Source: Ligilactobacillus faecis
Lineage (GTDB): Bacteria; Bacillota; Bacilli; Lactobacillales; Lactobacillaceae
Length of the DNA stretch: 64,000 nt
Reading direction: 5' to 3'
Assembly: GCF_029889745.1 (NCBI RefSeq)
Contig: NZ_CP123639.1
Coordinates: 1-64,000 of the forward strand
Shown: in pieces, positions 1-9,492 of the stretch
Layout: each line of letters begins with the position of its first letter
How positions within the stretch are numbered: position 1 is the first letter of the stretch
Position numbers and translations under genes: made by a program
The notes under the pieces: generated by a model
The model's database searches: none
Told to the model about the DNA's origin: nothing
The model's input: the letters and a program-made list of their open reading frames with translations, nothing else

Positions 1-1
1 C

Positions 2-313
2 TTAGAGATATTGTTCCAGTTTGCTCTTTAGCGCATTCTTATCATGGTAACCGATCAAAGTATCGACCACTTTACCATCTTTTTGAATGACCATCGTTGG
101 AATGCTCATTACTCCATAGGCTGCTGCTGTTGCTTGGTTTTTATCAACATCTACTTTACCGATCGTAACTTTATCACCTAACTCATCAGCTAATTGCTCG
201 ATCACAGGTGCTTGCATCCGACAAGGACCACACCAAGTAGCCCAAAAATCCGTCAACGTCAAACCTTGTGCTGTTTCTGCTTTGTAATCACTATCTGTCC
301 ATTCTTTAACCAT
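2..313 (-). CDS. trxA: Thioredoxin
   Basis: A 103-residue thioredoxin, the cytoplasmic dithiol reductant for proteins such as ribonucleotide reductase. The redox motif WCGPC follows the typical FWATWCGPCR context near residue 28, and the cis-proline loop reads MSIPT. The open frame extends 25 codons further upstream, but the ATG at 313 is chosen because GAAGGTGG stands 5 bases before it and the extra residues match no thioredoxin. It is the last gene of the zapA-cvpA-mutS2-trxA run; the stop lies at the window edge. Family assignment is certain; in vivo partners are inferred. Confidence 0.96.
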   Translation of the reverse strand: MVKEWTDSDYKAETAQGLTLTDFWATWCGPCRMQAPVIEQLADELGDKVTIGKVDVDKNQATAAAYGVMSIPTMVIQKDGKVVDTLIGYHDKNALKSKLEQYL

Positions 314-384
314 AATATCCACCTTCACTTTCTTTTCGTAAGTATAATACCACATATATTTAAAATTGCAACTTATTTGTTTGC

Positions 385-2745
385 TCACTTAAAGTAAACA
401 ACTGTCGCACCGTCGCCTCCATTATTAGGCGCTGCAAAATTGAATCGTTTGACTGCTCGATTAGTATTTAAATATTGCGTGATCCCTTGACGTAAAGCAC
501 CCGTCCCTTTACCATGCACGATCGTAACTGATGGGTAACCTGCTAAGATCGCCGCATCGATATAGCGATCAACTTCTGTCAACGCTTCTTCATAGCGTTT
601 ACCACGTAGATCTAGCCGTGGTGAAACATGACTCTTTGAAGCCGAGCGTAAGACCGTCCCAGCGCGTTTAGCTTTCTTAGGCGCAACTTTGATCTTTTCT
701 AGCTCAGATTCATCAAGCTTCATCTTTAAGATCCCTAGTTGAACTTCCCACGTATGGGCGTCGACTTTCTTCAATAAAACTCCACGTTGCCCATAAGAAG
801 TTACCATCACGTCATCATTTGGTTGCAATGTTTGTTCTTTTTTAGCTTTACGTAAGATCCGATTTTTTTGGAGCGCTTGTGGTTGTTCAAGGGCATTTAA
901 TTTAGCTTTAGCATCGATCAACTGATTTTCTTTAACATCTGATACAGCTTTAGACTGCAACTCACGTAAATCTTTGATAATCTCATCTGCCTTACTTTGC
1001 GCCTGTGTCACAAGTTCATTGGCTTGTTTTTTAGCATCTTCGAGCAGTCGCTCTCTTTCAGCGCTAAAGCGTTCATACATGGTCGTCAACTCAGTGTGCA
1101 CTTTTCTTGCTTCAGTCAGATCATGTTCAAGTTCGATCGCATCTTCTTCTGCTTGCCGTCTTTTCTTCACTAGATCAGCGATCATTTCGTTTAGATCTTG
1201 ACTATCTTTAGCTGTCAGATCACGAGCAGCCGTAATGATATGCGCCTCTAGACCTAAACGCGCTGAAATGTTGAACGCATTACTTTGTCCAGGGATCCCG
1301 ATCAGTAAACGATACGTTGGGCGTAACGTTTCTTCATTGAATTCCATTGAAGCGTTGATCGTTTGAGGCCGTTCAAAACCGTATGTTTTTAATTCTGGAT
1401 AGTGGGTCGTCGCTAAAACATACGCCCCTTTACTTCCAAGTTCATCTAAGATCGCGATCGCAAGCGCTGCCCCTTCTTGAGGGTCTGTTCCTGCACCAAG
1501 TTCGTCAAATAAAACAAGAGACCGTTTATCGACTTGACGTAAGATCTTGACGATATTTGTCATATGCGATGAAAAAGTACTCAAATTTTGTTCGATCGAT
1601 TGTTCATCACCAATATCGGCAAAGATCTCTTTAAAGATCCCGATCCGACTATTTTCAAAAGCTGGAATAAATAGTCCAGCTTGTCCCATCATTTGGATCA
1701 GCCCTAGCGTTTTTAAAGTGATCGTTTTCCCACCGGTATTTGGGCCAGTGATCACCATAGCTTGATAATCTTTGCCTAAGATCAGATCATTTTTGACGGC
1801 TTTTTTAGGCTCTAAAAGCGGATGCCAAACTTGGCGTAAATAAATATCATTTTCACGTGATAATTTGGGCTCAGTCGCTTTAAGCTCTTTAGCATATTTA
1901 GCTTTAGCATTGATCAGATCAAATTCACCGATGATCTTGGCATTTTGTTCGATCTCAGCCGTATATGGTGCGACTAATTCAGATAATTCGCGCAAGATCC
2001 GTCTGATCTCTTCGTTTTGAGCGACGATCTCTTGCCGCAAGCGATCATTTAACTCAACGACTACACGTGGTTCAACAAAATACGTTTGTCCTGAAGAACT
2101 TTGATCATGCACGATACCGCCAAACTTAGCTCGGTGCTCTGCACGCACCGGGATCACATAGCGATCATTTCGGATCGTTACATTTGTTCCACTCAAATAT
2201 TTAGCGGCCGAACCACGCGTCAGTTCGTTTAATTTTTCGCGGATCGCACTTTCAGTGTTGGCGATCTGACGCCGTAACGAACGCAATAAACGCGAAGCAT
2301 CGTCAGTCACATATCCATCACTTTCAAGTGAGATCCGTAAACGCCGATCAAGCTCAGGTAAAGTGGCTAACTCATCATTTAAGCCATAAAGGTAGTTTAG
2401 TTCAACATGTTCATCTGCTAGCGCTCTAAAAAAACGTTGGCTCTCGTTAGCAAAACGTAAAACTTTTCCGATCTGCGCTAATTCTTTACCGTTCAAAGTC
2501 GCTCCGATCGCCAAGCGTTTCAAATGGGGCGCAACTGAAACGATATTAGGAACAGGGATCCCGCCTTTGAGGCGTAAAATATCTGCCCCATCCTTTGTCT
2601 TGTCTAATTCTGTCTGGATCTGTATAAATTCTGTTCGAGGTTTGAGTTTTTTGACTAAAGCATGACCCATCTCAGTCACAGTATACTCAGCTAACCGTTG
2701 CATGATCTTATCATACTCAAGAACATACAAACTTTTTTTATTCAA
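385..2745 (-). CDS. mutS2: MutS2 family ATPase/endonuclease
   Basis: A 786-residue MutS2, the MutS paralogue without the mismatch-recognition domain. It acts on branched DNA and on collided ribosomes in related Firmicutes. Visible parts are the core/clamp helices, the ATPase with Walker A ITGPNTGGKT near residue 333 and Walker B VLFDELGAGTDP, a long coiled coil (about 510-630), and a C-terminal Smr domain with DLRGKRYEEAL and HGKGTGALRQG. The start is TTG at 2745, preceded by AGGGGGT at good spacing. Length is usual for the family. It follows cvpA by 16 bases and is probably co-transcribed with it. Confidence 0.95.
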   Translation of the reverse strand: MNKKSLYVLEYDKIMQRLAEYTVTEMGHALVKKLKPRTEFIQIQTELDKTKDGADILRLKGGIPVPNIVSVAPHLKRLAIGATLNGKELAQIGKVLRFANESQRFFRALADEHVELNYLYGLNDELATLPELDRRLRISLESDGYVTDDASRLLRSLRRQIANTESAIREKLNELTRGSAAKYLSGTNVTIRNDRYVIPVRAEHRAKFGGIVHDQSSSGQTYFVEPRVVVELNDRLRQEIVAQNEEIRRILRELSELVAPYTAEIEQNAKIIGEFDLINAKAKYAKELKATEPKLSRENDIYLRQVWHPLLEPKKAVKNDLILGKDYQAMVITGPNTGGKTITLKTLGLIQMMGQAGLFIPAFENSRIGIFKEIFADIGDEQSIEQNLSTFSSHMTNIVKILRQVDKRSLVLFDELGAGTDPQEGAALAIAILDELGSKGAYVLATTHYPELKTYGFERPQTINASMEFNEETLRPTYRLLIGIPGQSNAFNISARLGLEAHIITAARDLTAKDSQDLNEMIADLVKKRRQAEEDAIELEHDLTEARKVHTELTTMYERFSAERERLLEDAKKQANELVTQAQSKADEIIKDLRELQSKAVSDVKENQLIDAKAKLNALEQPQALQKNRILRKAKKEQTLQPNDDVMVTSYGQRGVLLKKVDAHTWEVQLGILKMKLDESELEKIKVAPKKAKRAGTVLRSASKSHVSPRLDLRGKRYEEALTEVDRYIDAAILAGYPSVTIVHGKGTGALRQGITQYLNTNRAVKRFNFAAPNNGGDGATVVYFK

Positions 2746-2761
2746 AAAATTACCCCCTATT

Positions 2762-3274
2762 TTAAAGTACTGTCAGTTCTGGCTGTTCTAACCAATGGCT
2801 ATAGATCTCTTGTGAGATGATCGGTGTCTTTTTCAAAATAAATTGTGCCCCGCTCGAATCTAAGATTACTTCTTTAGGCGTTGGTGTCGGCCAAACACTT
2901 CCTAACAATAGACCAAAAAACAACACACCATACATCATCAAAAAAGAAACGATCCCCCCCAATAAACGATCGACATGTGAAATAACTGGTAAACGCCGCG
3001 TTGTTTTTTTGAGCGTCACCGTCACAAAACGCAATAAGATACCACCAACAAGCATGATCAACCAAAAGGCTAAGATCTGATAGAAGATCAATTGAACTCC
3101 TAAACTCCTAAAAAGATCAGCTAAGCTCTGGCCCACACTTGGTGCAAACCATAGGCTGAGCACCATGAGCGCTATAAAACCGATCAATTTTACTGAGACT
3201 GCTAAAAATCCTCGGGTAGCACCATGTTTAAACGCCACAAATAACAATAAAATTATTATTAAAGTTAGAATCAT
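2762..3274 (-). CDS. cvpA: CvpA family membrane protein
   Basis: A 170-residue integral membrane protein with about four hydrophobic segments and the CvpA-like pattern of a short first helix followed by a basic loop. Members are linked to colicin V production, cell envelope and division, but the biochemical role is not settled. The start codon overlaps the end of zapA by 4 bases, which suggests translational coupling. The zapA-cvpA-mutS2 order is conserved across lactobacilli and bacilli. Confidence 0.88.
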   Translation of the reverse strand: MILTLIIILLLFVAFKHGATRGFLAVSVKLIGFIALMVLSLWFAPSVGQSLADLFRSLGVQLIFYQILAFWLIMLVGGILLRFVTVTLKKTTRRLPVISHVDRLLGGIVSFLMMYGVLFFGLLLGSVWPTPTPKEVILDSSGAQFILKKTPIISQEIYSHWLEQPELTVL

Positions 3275-3528
3275 TGGTCATCCTTATTTTCTTTTTCAAG
3301 TAATTTTGTTAATTCTTTTTGCTTATAAAGTTGATCTGAGACCGCATTGATCGCAAGCAAGATCGCTGCTTGCTCCGAACTCAAAGACGGCATCAACTCT
3401 TTTACTTCACTTAATTGTTGATCAACGATCTTAGCAACAGCTTCCATATGCTCTGGCTGTGCTTTTCCGATGATCGTATACACTTTACCGGCGATCTTGA
3501 TCTTATAACGTCGTTTTTCTTCAGACAT
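3271..3528 (-). CDS. zapA: Cell division protein ZapA
   Basis: An 85-residue ZapA, a small coiled-coil protein that binds and bundles FtsZ at the division ring. The N-terminus RRYKIKIAGKVYTIIGKAQPEH matches the family's beta-rich head, split here at the start of a helix, and the second half is a long helix (IVDQQLSEVKELMPSL). It is the first gene of the run ending in trxA. The promoter must lie in the 230-base AT-rich gap 3529-3758, which also carries the neighbour's terminator. Confidence 0.9.
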   Translation of the reverse strand: MSEEKRRYKIKIAGKVYTIIGKAQPEHMEAVAKIVDQQLSEVKELMPSLSSEQAAILLAINAVSDQLYKQKELTKLLEKENKDDQ

Positions 3529-3706
3529 TTTCCTTACCGCTATATCAAATATGTGAGATATAGCTTTTCCTTTCTCTCGATCTCTTTATTTACGATGTCA
3601 AAATCGCTATTCCTAAATTTCAACTTAAATTAAATGATGATCTTTTCTTCATTTTAGCACATCTCAAAATCAAGCTAAAATATCACCTTAAAACCTTGAT
3701 CATCTT

Positions 3707-3742
3707 TAAAAAAGGAGCTGGTCAATTGCCAGCCCCTTTCTA
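3707..3742 (-). terminator. Intrinsic terminator after the alaS-ireB-ruvX-DUF1292 run
   Basis: On the minus strand AAGGGGCTGG and CCAGCTCCTT form a stem around a short AATTGA loop, followed by TTTTTTAAAG. It lies 19 bases past the DUF1292 stop and separates that operon from zapA. The remaining bases to 3528 are AT-rich and should hold the zapA promoter; I could not fix its boxes. Confidence 0.85.
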
Positions 3743-3758
3743 CATTATCTGATCGTTT

Positions 3759-4052
3759 TTAACTGTTTAGATTTTCATCGTTTAAGAAAGTATCTAAAAC
3801 ACCTTCGACCATATCCCATTCTTCATCACTTTCGATATCGAATAGTTCGGCATCTTTGGCTTCACCATCTTCATTTGGATCAAATGAAAAGGCTAAGACA
3901 TCAACTTGTTCTTCTGGTTCTGAACCAGCTGGGATCAACAAGATATAAGATTTACCATAATCTTCTGATTCAAATGTGAATAAAACTTCATATAATGTTT
4001 CATTTCCATCTTGATCGACTAAAGTGATCAAGTTTTCATCTTGTGCACTCAT
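3759..4052 (-). CDS. DUF1292 family protein (YrzB-like)
   Basis: A 97-residue, strongly acidic protein of the DUF1292/UPF0473 family. The opening ENLITLVDQDGNETLYEVL and the later YILLIPAG are family hallmarks. Its function is unknown. It is co-inherited with ruvX and ireB in most Firmicutes, and here it follows ruvX by 15 bases as the last gene before a terminator. Confidence 0.9.
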   Translation of the reverse strand: MSAQDENLITLVDQDGNETLYEVLFTFESEDYGKSYILLIPAGSEPEEQVDVLAFSFDPNEDGEAKDAELFDIESDEEWDMVEGVLDTFLNDENLNS

Positions 4053-4067
4053 TTGTATTCCTCTTTT

Positions 4068-4508
4068 CTATAATTGAGCTAATAATTTACCTTTACCATC
4101 TAGGTAATTTTGTAAGATCAAGCTAGCGGCAAGCTTATCGATAACTTGTTTGCGCTTCTTGCGGGAAGTATCTGCTTGTTCAACTAACATCCGTTCAGCT
4201 TCAACAGTCGTCAAACGTTCATCACAAAAATCGATCGGCAGACCAAACGTTTCAACTAAAAGCTCGCCATAACGCTGTGAAGCTTCAGCGCGAGGTCCTA
4301 ACGTATTGTTCATGTTTTTAGGCAGACCAAGCACAAAACCTACCACATCATATTTCTCTACGAGTTCTTTAACTCGCTCGATCCCAAAACGACCTTCGTC
4401 TTCGTTGATCCTTATGATCTCGACTCCTTGAGCTGTCCAGCCCAATTCATCACTAACTGCGATCCCGACCGTTCTTGAACCGACATCTAATCCCATCAAT
4501 CGTGCCAC
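4068..4508 (-). CDS. ruvX: Holliday junction resolvase RuvX (YqgF)
   Basis: A 146-residue YqgF/RuvX nuclease with an RNase H-like fold, implicated in Holliday junction resolution and in 16S pre-rRNA 5'-end processing. Acidic active-site motifs are visible: [15 protein letters not shown] at the N-terminus, [12 protein letters not shown] in the middle, and [10 protein letters not shown] near residue 97. Length is standard. It lies between ireB and the DUF1292 gene. Confidence 0.94.
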   Translation of the reverse strand: MARLMGLDVGSRTVGIAVSDELGWTAQGVEIIRINEDEGRFGIERVKELVEKYDVVGFVLGLPKNMNNTLGPRAEASQRYGELLVETFGLPIDFCDERLTTVEAERMLVEQADTSRKKRKQVIDKLAASLILQNYLDGKGKLLAQL

Positions 4509-4582
4509 GTGCGTACCTACTGATCAGATCGACCGATCAGGTTTCCTTTCTTTTTCACTCAATGACCACTATTACTTATAGA

Positions 4583-4837
4583 TCACTGCTTATCAAGATA
4601 TGAGCGAACTAACTCTTCGATGATCTCGTCGCGCTCATGTCTTCTGATCAAATTACGTGCATCATTTAGGCGTGGGATATAAGCCGGATCTCCAGACAAA
4701 AGATAACCTACGATCTGATTGATCGGATTATACCCTTTTTCTTCCAATGCAGCATAAACTGTCTTCAAAGTTTCGCGTACATCCTTTTTCTTACCATCAT
4801 CAAAGTTAAAATACATCGTCTTATCTAACGAACTCAT
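4583..4837 (-). CDS. ireB: IreB family regulatory phosphoprotein
   Basis: An 84-residue IreB/UPF0297 protein. In Enterococcus faecalis IreB is phosphorylated by the PASTA kinase IreK and lowers cephalosporin resistance. The N-terminal threonine region ([12 protein letters not shown]) where phosphorylation occurs in that species is present, and the core [20 protein letters not shown] is family-typical. It sits 78 bases after alaS and 74 before ruvX. Confidence 0.93.
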   Translation of the reverse strand: MSSLDKTMYFNFDDGKKKDVRETLKTVYAALEEKGYNPINQIVGYLLSGDPAYIPRLNDARNLIRRHERDEIIEELVRSYLDKQ

Positions 4838-4915
4838 CCCAAAACACCTCCGTGAGCTACTTTATTACACCTATTTTACTAAACAACGCCGTCAACTACA
4901 ATCATCTAGCTTGAT

Positions 4916-7561
4916 TTATTTTGTTTCTAGCCAAGCACTTGCTTTTTCTAAAGCAGCTTGGATCCCGGCTGGCTCTTTACCCCCAGCTTGCGCTAAGTTT
5001 GGTCGGCCACCACCGCCACCACCAACAAGTGGAGCAATCTCTTTGATCAGATCCCCAGCCTTTAAGCCAGCTTTGATCTTTGCATCTGAAACAGCAGCGA
5101 TCAAGTTAACTTTATCTTTGGTTGGAGCAGTTGCTAACACTAATACGTCAGAGAGTTGTTGTTCTTTCCATTGATCAGCTAATTGCCGCAATTGATCCAT
5201 CCCAGAAACTTTGACTTGAGCTGCGATCAAAGTATGACCGTTGACTTCTTTGACATCTTTGAAGACATCTTTAGCTTGTTGGCTTGCAAATTTAGCTTCT
5301 AGAGCTTCTTTTTGCTGTTCTAATTCTTTGATCTGGGCTTGCATTGCTTCGACTTTCCGTGGCACTTCTTTTAATTGGACTACTTTCATCTCAGCAGCGG
5401 CTTCTTGTAAGAGGTCATTTCTTTGTTCTAAAAATTCAAAGGCTTCTTTAGAAGTTACCGCTTCGATCCGACGCACGCCAGCTCCGACACCTGATTCAGA
5501 GACGATCTTGAAAAGCCCTAATTCATTAGTGTTATCAACGTGGTTGCCCCCACAAAATTCCATTGAGTAGTCGCCAGCTTTAACGACTCGCACTGTTTCA
5601 CCATATTTTTCGCTAAAGAGTGCGATCGCTCCCATCTTCTTTGCATTTTCCAGATCAGTCACAACTGTTTGCACTGGCAAGTTTTGCCAGATTTTATCAT
5701 TTACGATATCTTCAACTTGTTTAAGTTGTTCTGGCGTAACTGAACCTAAGTTAGTAAAGTCAAAGCGCAAATAAGTCGGTTCTACTAACGAACCAGCTTG
5801 ATGCGTATGTTCACCTAAAACATCACGTAAAGCTTGGTCCAATAAGTGAGTTGCTGTATGGTTCTTTTTGACTTTAGCATGGAAAGTCTGATCGACTTCT
5901 AAGCGATAGCTTTCGTCTTTTTGAATATCTTGCAATAATTTGAGCGTGTGCATGTTTTGACCATTTGGCGCATGTTGCACATCTTTTACTTCGGCTACTG
6001 TTTGTCCTGCAAGATCTTTGATCAAACCTTTATCAGCAACTTGGCCCCCCATTTCAGCGTAAAATGGTGTCTTATCAAAAATCACTTGGACTTCGTCACC
6101 TTTAACTGCATGAGCGACTAACGCTTCATCTTTGATGATATCTTTTAGAACACCGATCGTTTCAAGCTCATCATAACCAACGTATTCACTTGGTGTCTTG
6201 ATGTCTGTCAAAAGCCCACTTTGCACACCCATTGATTTAGCATTGGAACGTGCATTTCGTGCTCGTTCCCGTTGCTTTTTCATTTCTTCATCAAAACCAG
6301 CTTTGTCAACGGAAAGGCCGTTATCGCTAGCGTATTCTAACGTCAATTCGTATGGGAAACCATACGTATCGTAAAGCTTGAAGACACCTGCGCCTGGAAG
6401 CTTATCTTCGCCAGAAGCTTTTGTTTTAGCGATCAACTCATCTAACAAGGAGACTCCATCTTTTAATGTTTCGTTGAAACGATCTTCTTCCATATGGATC
6501 ACTTTTTCGATGTAGTCGGCTTGTTCTAAAACTTCTGGATAGGCTGATTCCATGATCTTACCGACAACTGGGACCAATTTGTACAAGAAAGCTTGCTCGA
6601 TCCCGAGTTTTTGTCCGTGCATCACAGCCCGCCGGATCAAACGGCGAATAACGTAACCGCGTCCTTCATTTGAAGGTAAAGCACCATCGCCGATCGCAAA
6701 AGTCACAGCCCGCGCATGATCAGCAATAACTTTAAAGGAGATATCTTTTTCAGGGTCATCACCGTATTGATACTTACCACTCAACTTCGCAGTTGCTTCG
6801 ATGATCGGTAAAAAGAGATCTGTTTCAAAGTTTGTCCGTGCATTTTGGAAAACAGAAACGACACGTTCTAAGCCCATGCCCGTATCAATGTTTTTATGTG
6901 GCAATTCTTCGTAAGTTCCATCAGGCTTATGGTTGAATTGTGAGAACACGATATTCCAGATCTCAAGGTAACGTTCGTTTTCGCCACCAGGATAGTTTTC
7001 AGGATCGTCTTCTGCCACATTGTTCATCGCTTGACCACGATCATAGAAGATCTCAGAGTCTGGACCAGAAGGACCTTCACCAATATCCCAGAAGTTATCT
7101 TCAGCTTCGTAGATATGGTCTTCTTTGACCCCAACTTCGCGCCAGATGCGGTGGGCATCTGTATCTTTTGGATAAACTGTGATGTAAAGTTTTTCTGGAT
7201 CAAGGGCAAACCATTCTTTACTTGTCAAAAGTTCCCAGGCCCAAGCGATCGCTTCTTCTTTGAAATAATCGCCAACTGAGAAATTGCCGAGCATTTCAAA
7301 AAGCGTATGGTGGCGCGCTGTCCGTCCAACATTTTCAATATCATTCGTGCGGATCGATTTTTGTGAGCTCGTCAACCGATGGTTCTTAGGAACGACTGAG
7401 CCATCAAAATATTTCTTCATCGTAGCGACCCCAGAGTTGATCCAAAGCAACGTTGGATCATCATGTGGGACTAGGGGAGCACTTTTTAAAACATCATGCC
7501 CCTTTTTTTCAAAGAAATCTAAATACATTTGTCTGATCTGTGCACTGGATAGTTCTTTCAT
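4916..7561 (-). CDS. alaS: Alanine--tRNA ligase
   Basis: An 881-residue alanyl-tRNA synthetase that charges tRNA-Ala. The order is the N-terminal catalytic domain, the editing domain with zinc-binding HTATHLL and the later CGGNH, and the C-Ala domain ending in a glycine-rich GGGGGGRPN segment. The frame runs 28 codons further into the leader, but the ATG at 7561 has AGGAAAGAG before it and gives the canonical MKELSSAQIRQMYLDFF. Expression is controlled by the upstream T-box. Confidence 0.97.
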   Translation of the reverse strand: MKELSSAQIRQMYLDFFEKKGHDVLKSAPLVPHDDPTLLWINSGVATMKKYFDGSVVPKNHRLTSSQKSIRTNDIENVGRTARHHTLFEMLGNFSVGDYFKEEAIAWAWELLTSKEWFALDPEKLYITVYPKDTDAHRIWREVGVKEDHIYEAEDNFWDIGEGPSGPDSEIFYDRGQAMNNVAEDDPENYPGGENERYLEIWNIVFSQFNHKPDGTYEELPHKNIDTGMGLERVVSVFQNARTNFETDLFLPIIEATAKLSGKYQYGDDPEKDISFKVIADHARAVTFAIGDGALPSNEGRGYVIRRLIRRAVMHGQKLGIEQAFLYKLVPVVGKIMESAYPEVLEQADYIEKVIHMEEDRFNETLKDGVSLLDELIAKTKASGEDKLPGAGVFKLYDTYGFPYELTLEYASDNGLSVDKAGFDEEMKKQRERARNARSNAKSMGVQSGLLTDIKTPSEYVGYDELETIGVLKDIIKDEALVAHAVKGDEVQVIFDKTPFYAEMGGQVADKGLIKDLAGQTVAEVKDVQHAPNGQNMHTLKLLQDIQKDESYRLEVDQTFHAKVKKNHTATHLLDQALRDVLGEHTHQAGSLVEPTYLRFDFTNLGSVTPEQLKQVEDIVNDKIWQNLPVQTVVTDLENAKKMGAIALFSEKYGETVRVVKAGDYSMEFCGGNHVDNTNELGLFKIVSESGVGAGVRRIEAVTSKEAFEFLEQRNDLLQEAAAEMKVVQLKEVPRKVEAMQAQIKELEQQKEALEAKFASQQAKDVFKDVKEVNGHTLIAAQVKVSGMDQLRQLADQWKEQQLSDVLVLATAPTKDKVNLIAAVSDAKIKAGLKAGDLIKEIAPLVGGGGGGRPNLAQAGGKEPAGIQAALEKASAWLETK

Positions 7562-7575
7562 ATCTCTTTCCTTTC

Positions 7576-7795
7576 TTGACCTAAGAGAATAAAAAAGCAC
7601 CGCTGCTAGCAAGGACGCTGATGCGCGGTACCACCTTGCTTGCAACGATGTTCATCGTAACCTCTTAGTTGCCCAAATACGTGGGCACGTTATTTTCATG
7701 TTGATCATATTCAGGGAGCATCAAATGAGCTTTGCAAGTTCTCACACCACCCGAACTCTCGCTGAAACAAAGTGACCATTTGATATGTCCTGAGT
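7576..7795 (-). promoter_or_regulatory. T-box leader of alaS
   Basis: This tRNA-sensing leader reads through when uncharged tRNA-Ala pairs with it. The conserved T-box AAGGTGGTACCGCG lies on the minus strand around 7622-7637, and a terminator stem with a T6 run follows at 7591-7596. Stem I material precedes it, and a GCU triplet at 7717-7719 just before CCCTGAATATG is the best candidate alanine specifier. Leader start and stem limits are approximate. Confidence 0.9.
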
Positions 7796-7803
7796 CAAGG
7801 CAA

Positions 7804-7832
7804 AGTATAAGCAAAAAAGCGCTCTTTGTCAA
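7804..7832 (-). promoter_or_regulatory. alaS promoter
   Basis: On the minus strand TTGACA (7827-7832), a 17-base spacer and TATACT (7804-7809) form a near-consensus sigma70 promoter directly upstream of the T-box. Its integrity shows the chromosome is undisturbed at least to 7832. Confidence 0.88.
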
Positions 7833-8093
7833 GTTAGTTTTAGATACTGTATGCGTTCGCTAATCCTCGGTTTCCAAAATTTAGCCCATTTTAAAATAAT
7901 CTTTATCTAACCTATATATAAGATTTACCAAAAGCCCACTCATAGCCCACACTACGAGCGTTTCCGTACTTTATTTTACAACTATTTTACGATTTTTTTA
8001 CTCTGTATTCAATCATTTTTTATCCCACTTATTTAATAAATATATTTTGATGTATACAGGTGGAAATTTAGCATGAAGTTTTTCAAATAATTT
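7833..8093. other. Chromosome/element junction region without a gene
   Basis: These 261 AT-rich bases separate the alaS promoter from the transposase stop. I see no ORF, no tRNA and no clear direct repeat marking a junction. The IS end is expected somewhere in the right half; the stretch near 8050-8070 (ATGTATACAGGTGG) is a possible terminus but its partner is not obvious on the other side. Confidence 0.5.
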
Positions 8094-9476
8094 TTAAATA
8101 GAATACCTGCGTTTAATTATCCCCATTGCTGTACTGGATCCGCCATTATTTGGAATAGCTCCATGTCGTACACCTTCGTGCTCTAAATGAGGGTCACTAA
8201 GTATCTTGTCTATGTCCAATACCTGATCATGTCTTTCCAATTCTTCTCCTTTCACGCCAATTTCTATAGCTTTCCAATATTCCCCATTTTGTTTGTGCGT
8301 AATCAATTTGATCATATTATGCGCGCCGTTCTTACACCAACTTCTTCCCTGATGCTTCATACGATACGAATATGGTCGGTGCTTACTCTCACATACACCC
8401 AGTCCTATTTTAGGTACATTAATATTTCTATTATAAAAAGGATTTATATAGGGCCAATTTCGTTCTAAATATTTGCTCAATAATCGCGTATAATGCTTAG
8501 CTTTCTGACTATCTTCTTGAATGGCTGCCAATGACTCCATTGTATCCAAAACACTGATCACCTTATCCTTTGAATACTCCTTAATTGCTTTATTCATTGG
8601 TTCTATCAACTCCTGACAAAAATACATACGTTCTTTGATTTTACGATTAAGATGATAACGGTCTAAAAAATGCTCATGTTGCTTACTCCCTAAAGCCAAT
8701 TCATAAAATACTGATGGCTCATATCCTGATCCACCATCGCTATTGGATAATATCAAAGTATCTCTTAAATCATAGTGTTTCTGAAGATAATTCAACATAT
8801 CATCGTAACAACGTTTTCGTGATGCTCCTGAAAATTGATGCACATTAACACACTTACTACGCTTACCATTTTTTTCAACACCCTCGTGAACTTGGAAACG
8901 ATGAACATTTATCAAACCTTTAGATTGGGACTTTATCAGCAAAGCGTCACCTTCCAAATAAAGTACTGGTATTCGTCTTTTGTCCGGACACAATAATTCT
9001 TCCTCATTCTTCTGATACTCTGTTGTTTGCTCTGCTATTCGTTGAGTAATCGCATGTACTCCTGACGCAGATATATTTAAAGCAGACAAACTATTGACTG
9101 CTTCAGAGACTTTACGAAATTCTATTTTTGTTGTTAGATCCGCAATCTTTGCTTGTACCAGTGGACTATATCTCAATCGTGGTGAGATACCCAATAGATC
9201 ATCTAATGGATAACGATAAAGTTTTCCTTTCTGCCACAATCGCCGTTCAAAAGTAACGTCTCCAAACAAAAATTGAACACTGCGCCTATCTTTTCTAGCT
9301 ATTGAGTATCCTTCTGATCGCATCTTAGATACCAACCTATAATCAATGTCTTCTAAAACTCTACCTAAGATTTTAGAAAATTCTATGTTCATCAATTGAT
9401 ATACAGCTCGTTCAAAAGCTATATTACTGCTGTTGTTTGCTATCAATTCAGCTATTTCTTTTTCAAGTCCACCCAT
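8094..9476 (-). mobile_element. ISLre2-family (UPF0236) transposase
   Basis: A 460-residue transposase of the ISLre2/UPF0236 family, apparently full length. Recognisable stretches are FGDVTFERRLW, VLYLEGDALLIKSQ, ILSNSDGGSGYE (an acidic DDE-type site) and FLDRYHLNRKIKE, with the C-terminal GLGVCESKHRPY. The start ATG at 9476 follows GGGGAATAATG-type sequence with only a weak ribosome site. It lies exactly between chromosome and tra genes, with just 16 bases between its start and the next gene's stop, so the right terminal repeat must be very short of space or lost. I could not define the IS ends. Confidence 0.88.
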
Positions 9477-9492
9477 ATAACATTATTCCCCT

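Noticed and set aside
974..1201. Plus-strand ORF inside mutS2
   Set aside because: Shadow of the coiled-coil part of mutS2 with no ribosome site.
7562..7645. Longer alaS start at 7645
   Set aside because: The extra residues are the translated T-box leader; ATG 7561 has a ribosome site and gives the canonical N-terminus.
8094..9476. Clear terminal inverted repeats of the ISLre2-like element
   Set aside because: I compared the flanks by eye and found no convincing matching pair; only the transposase gene is reported.
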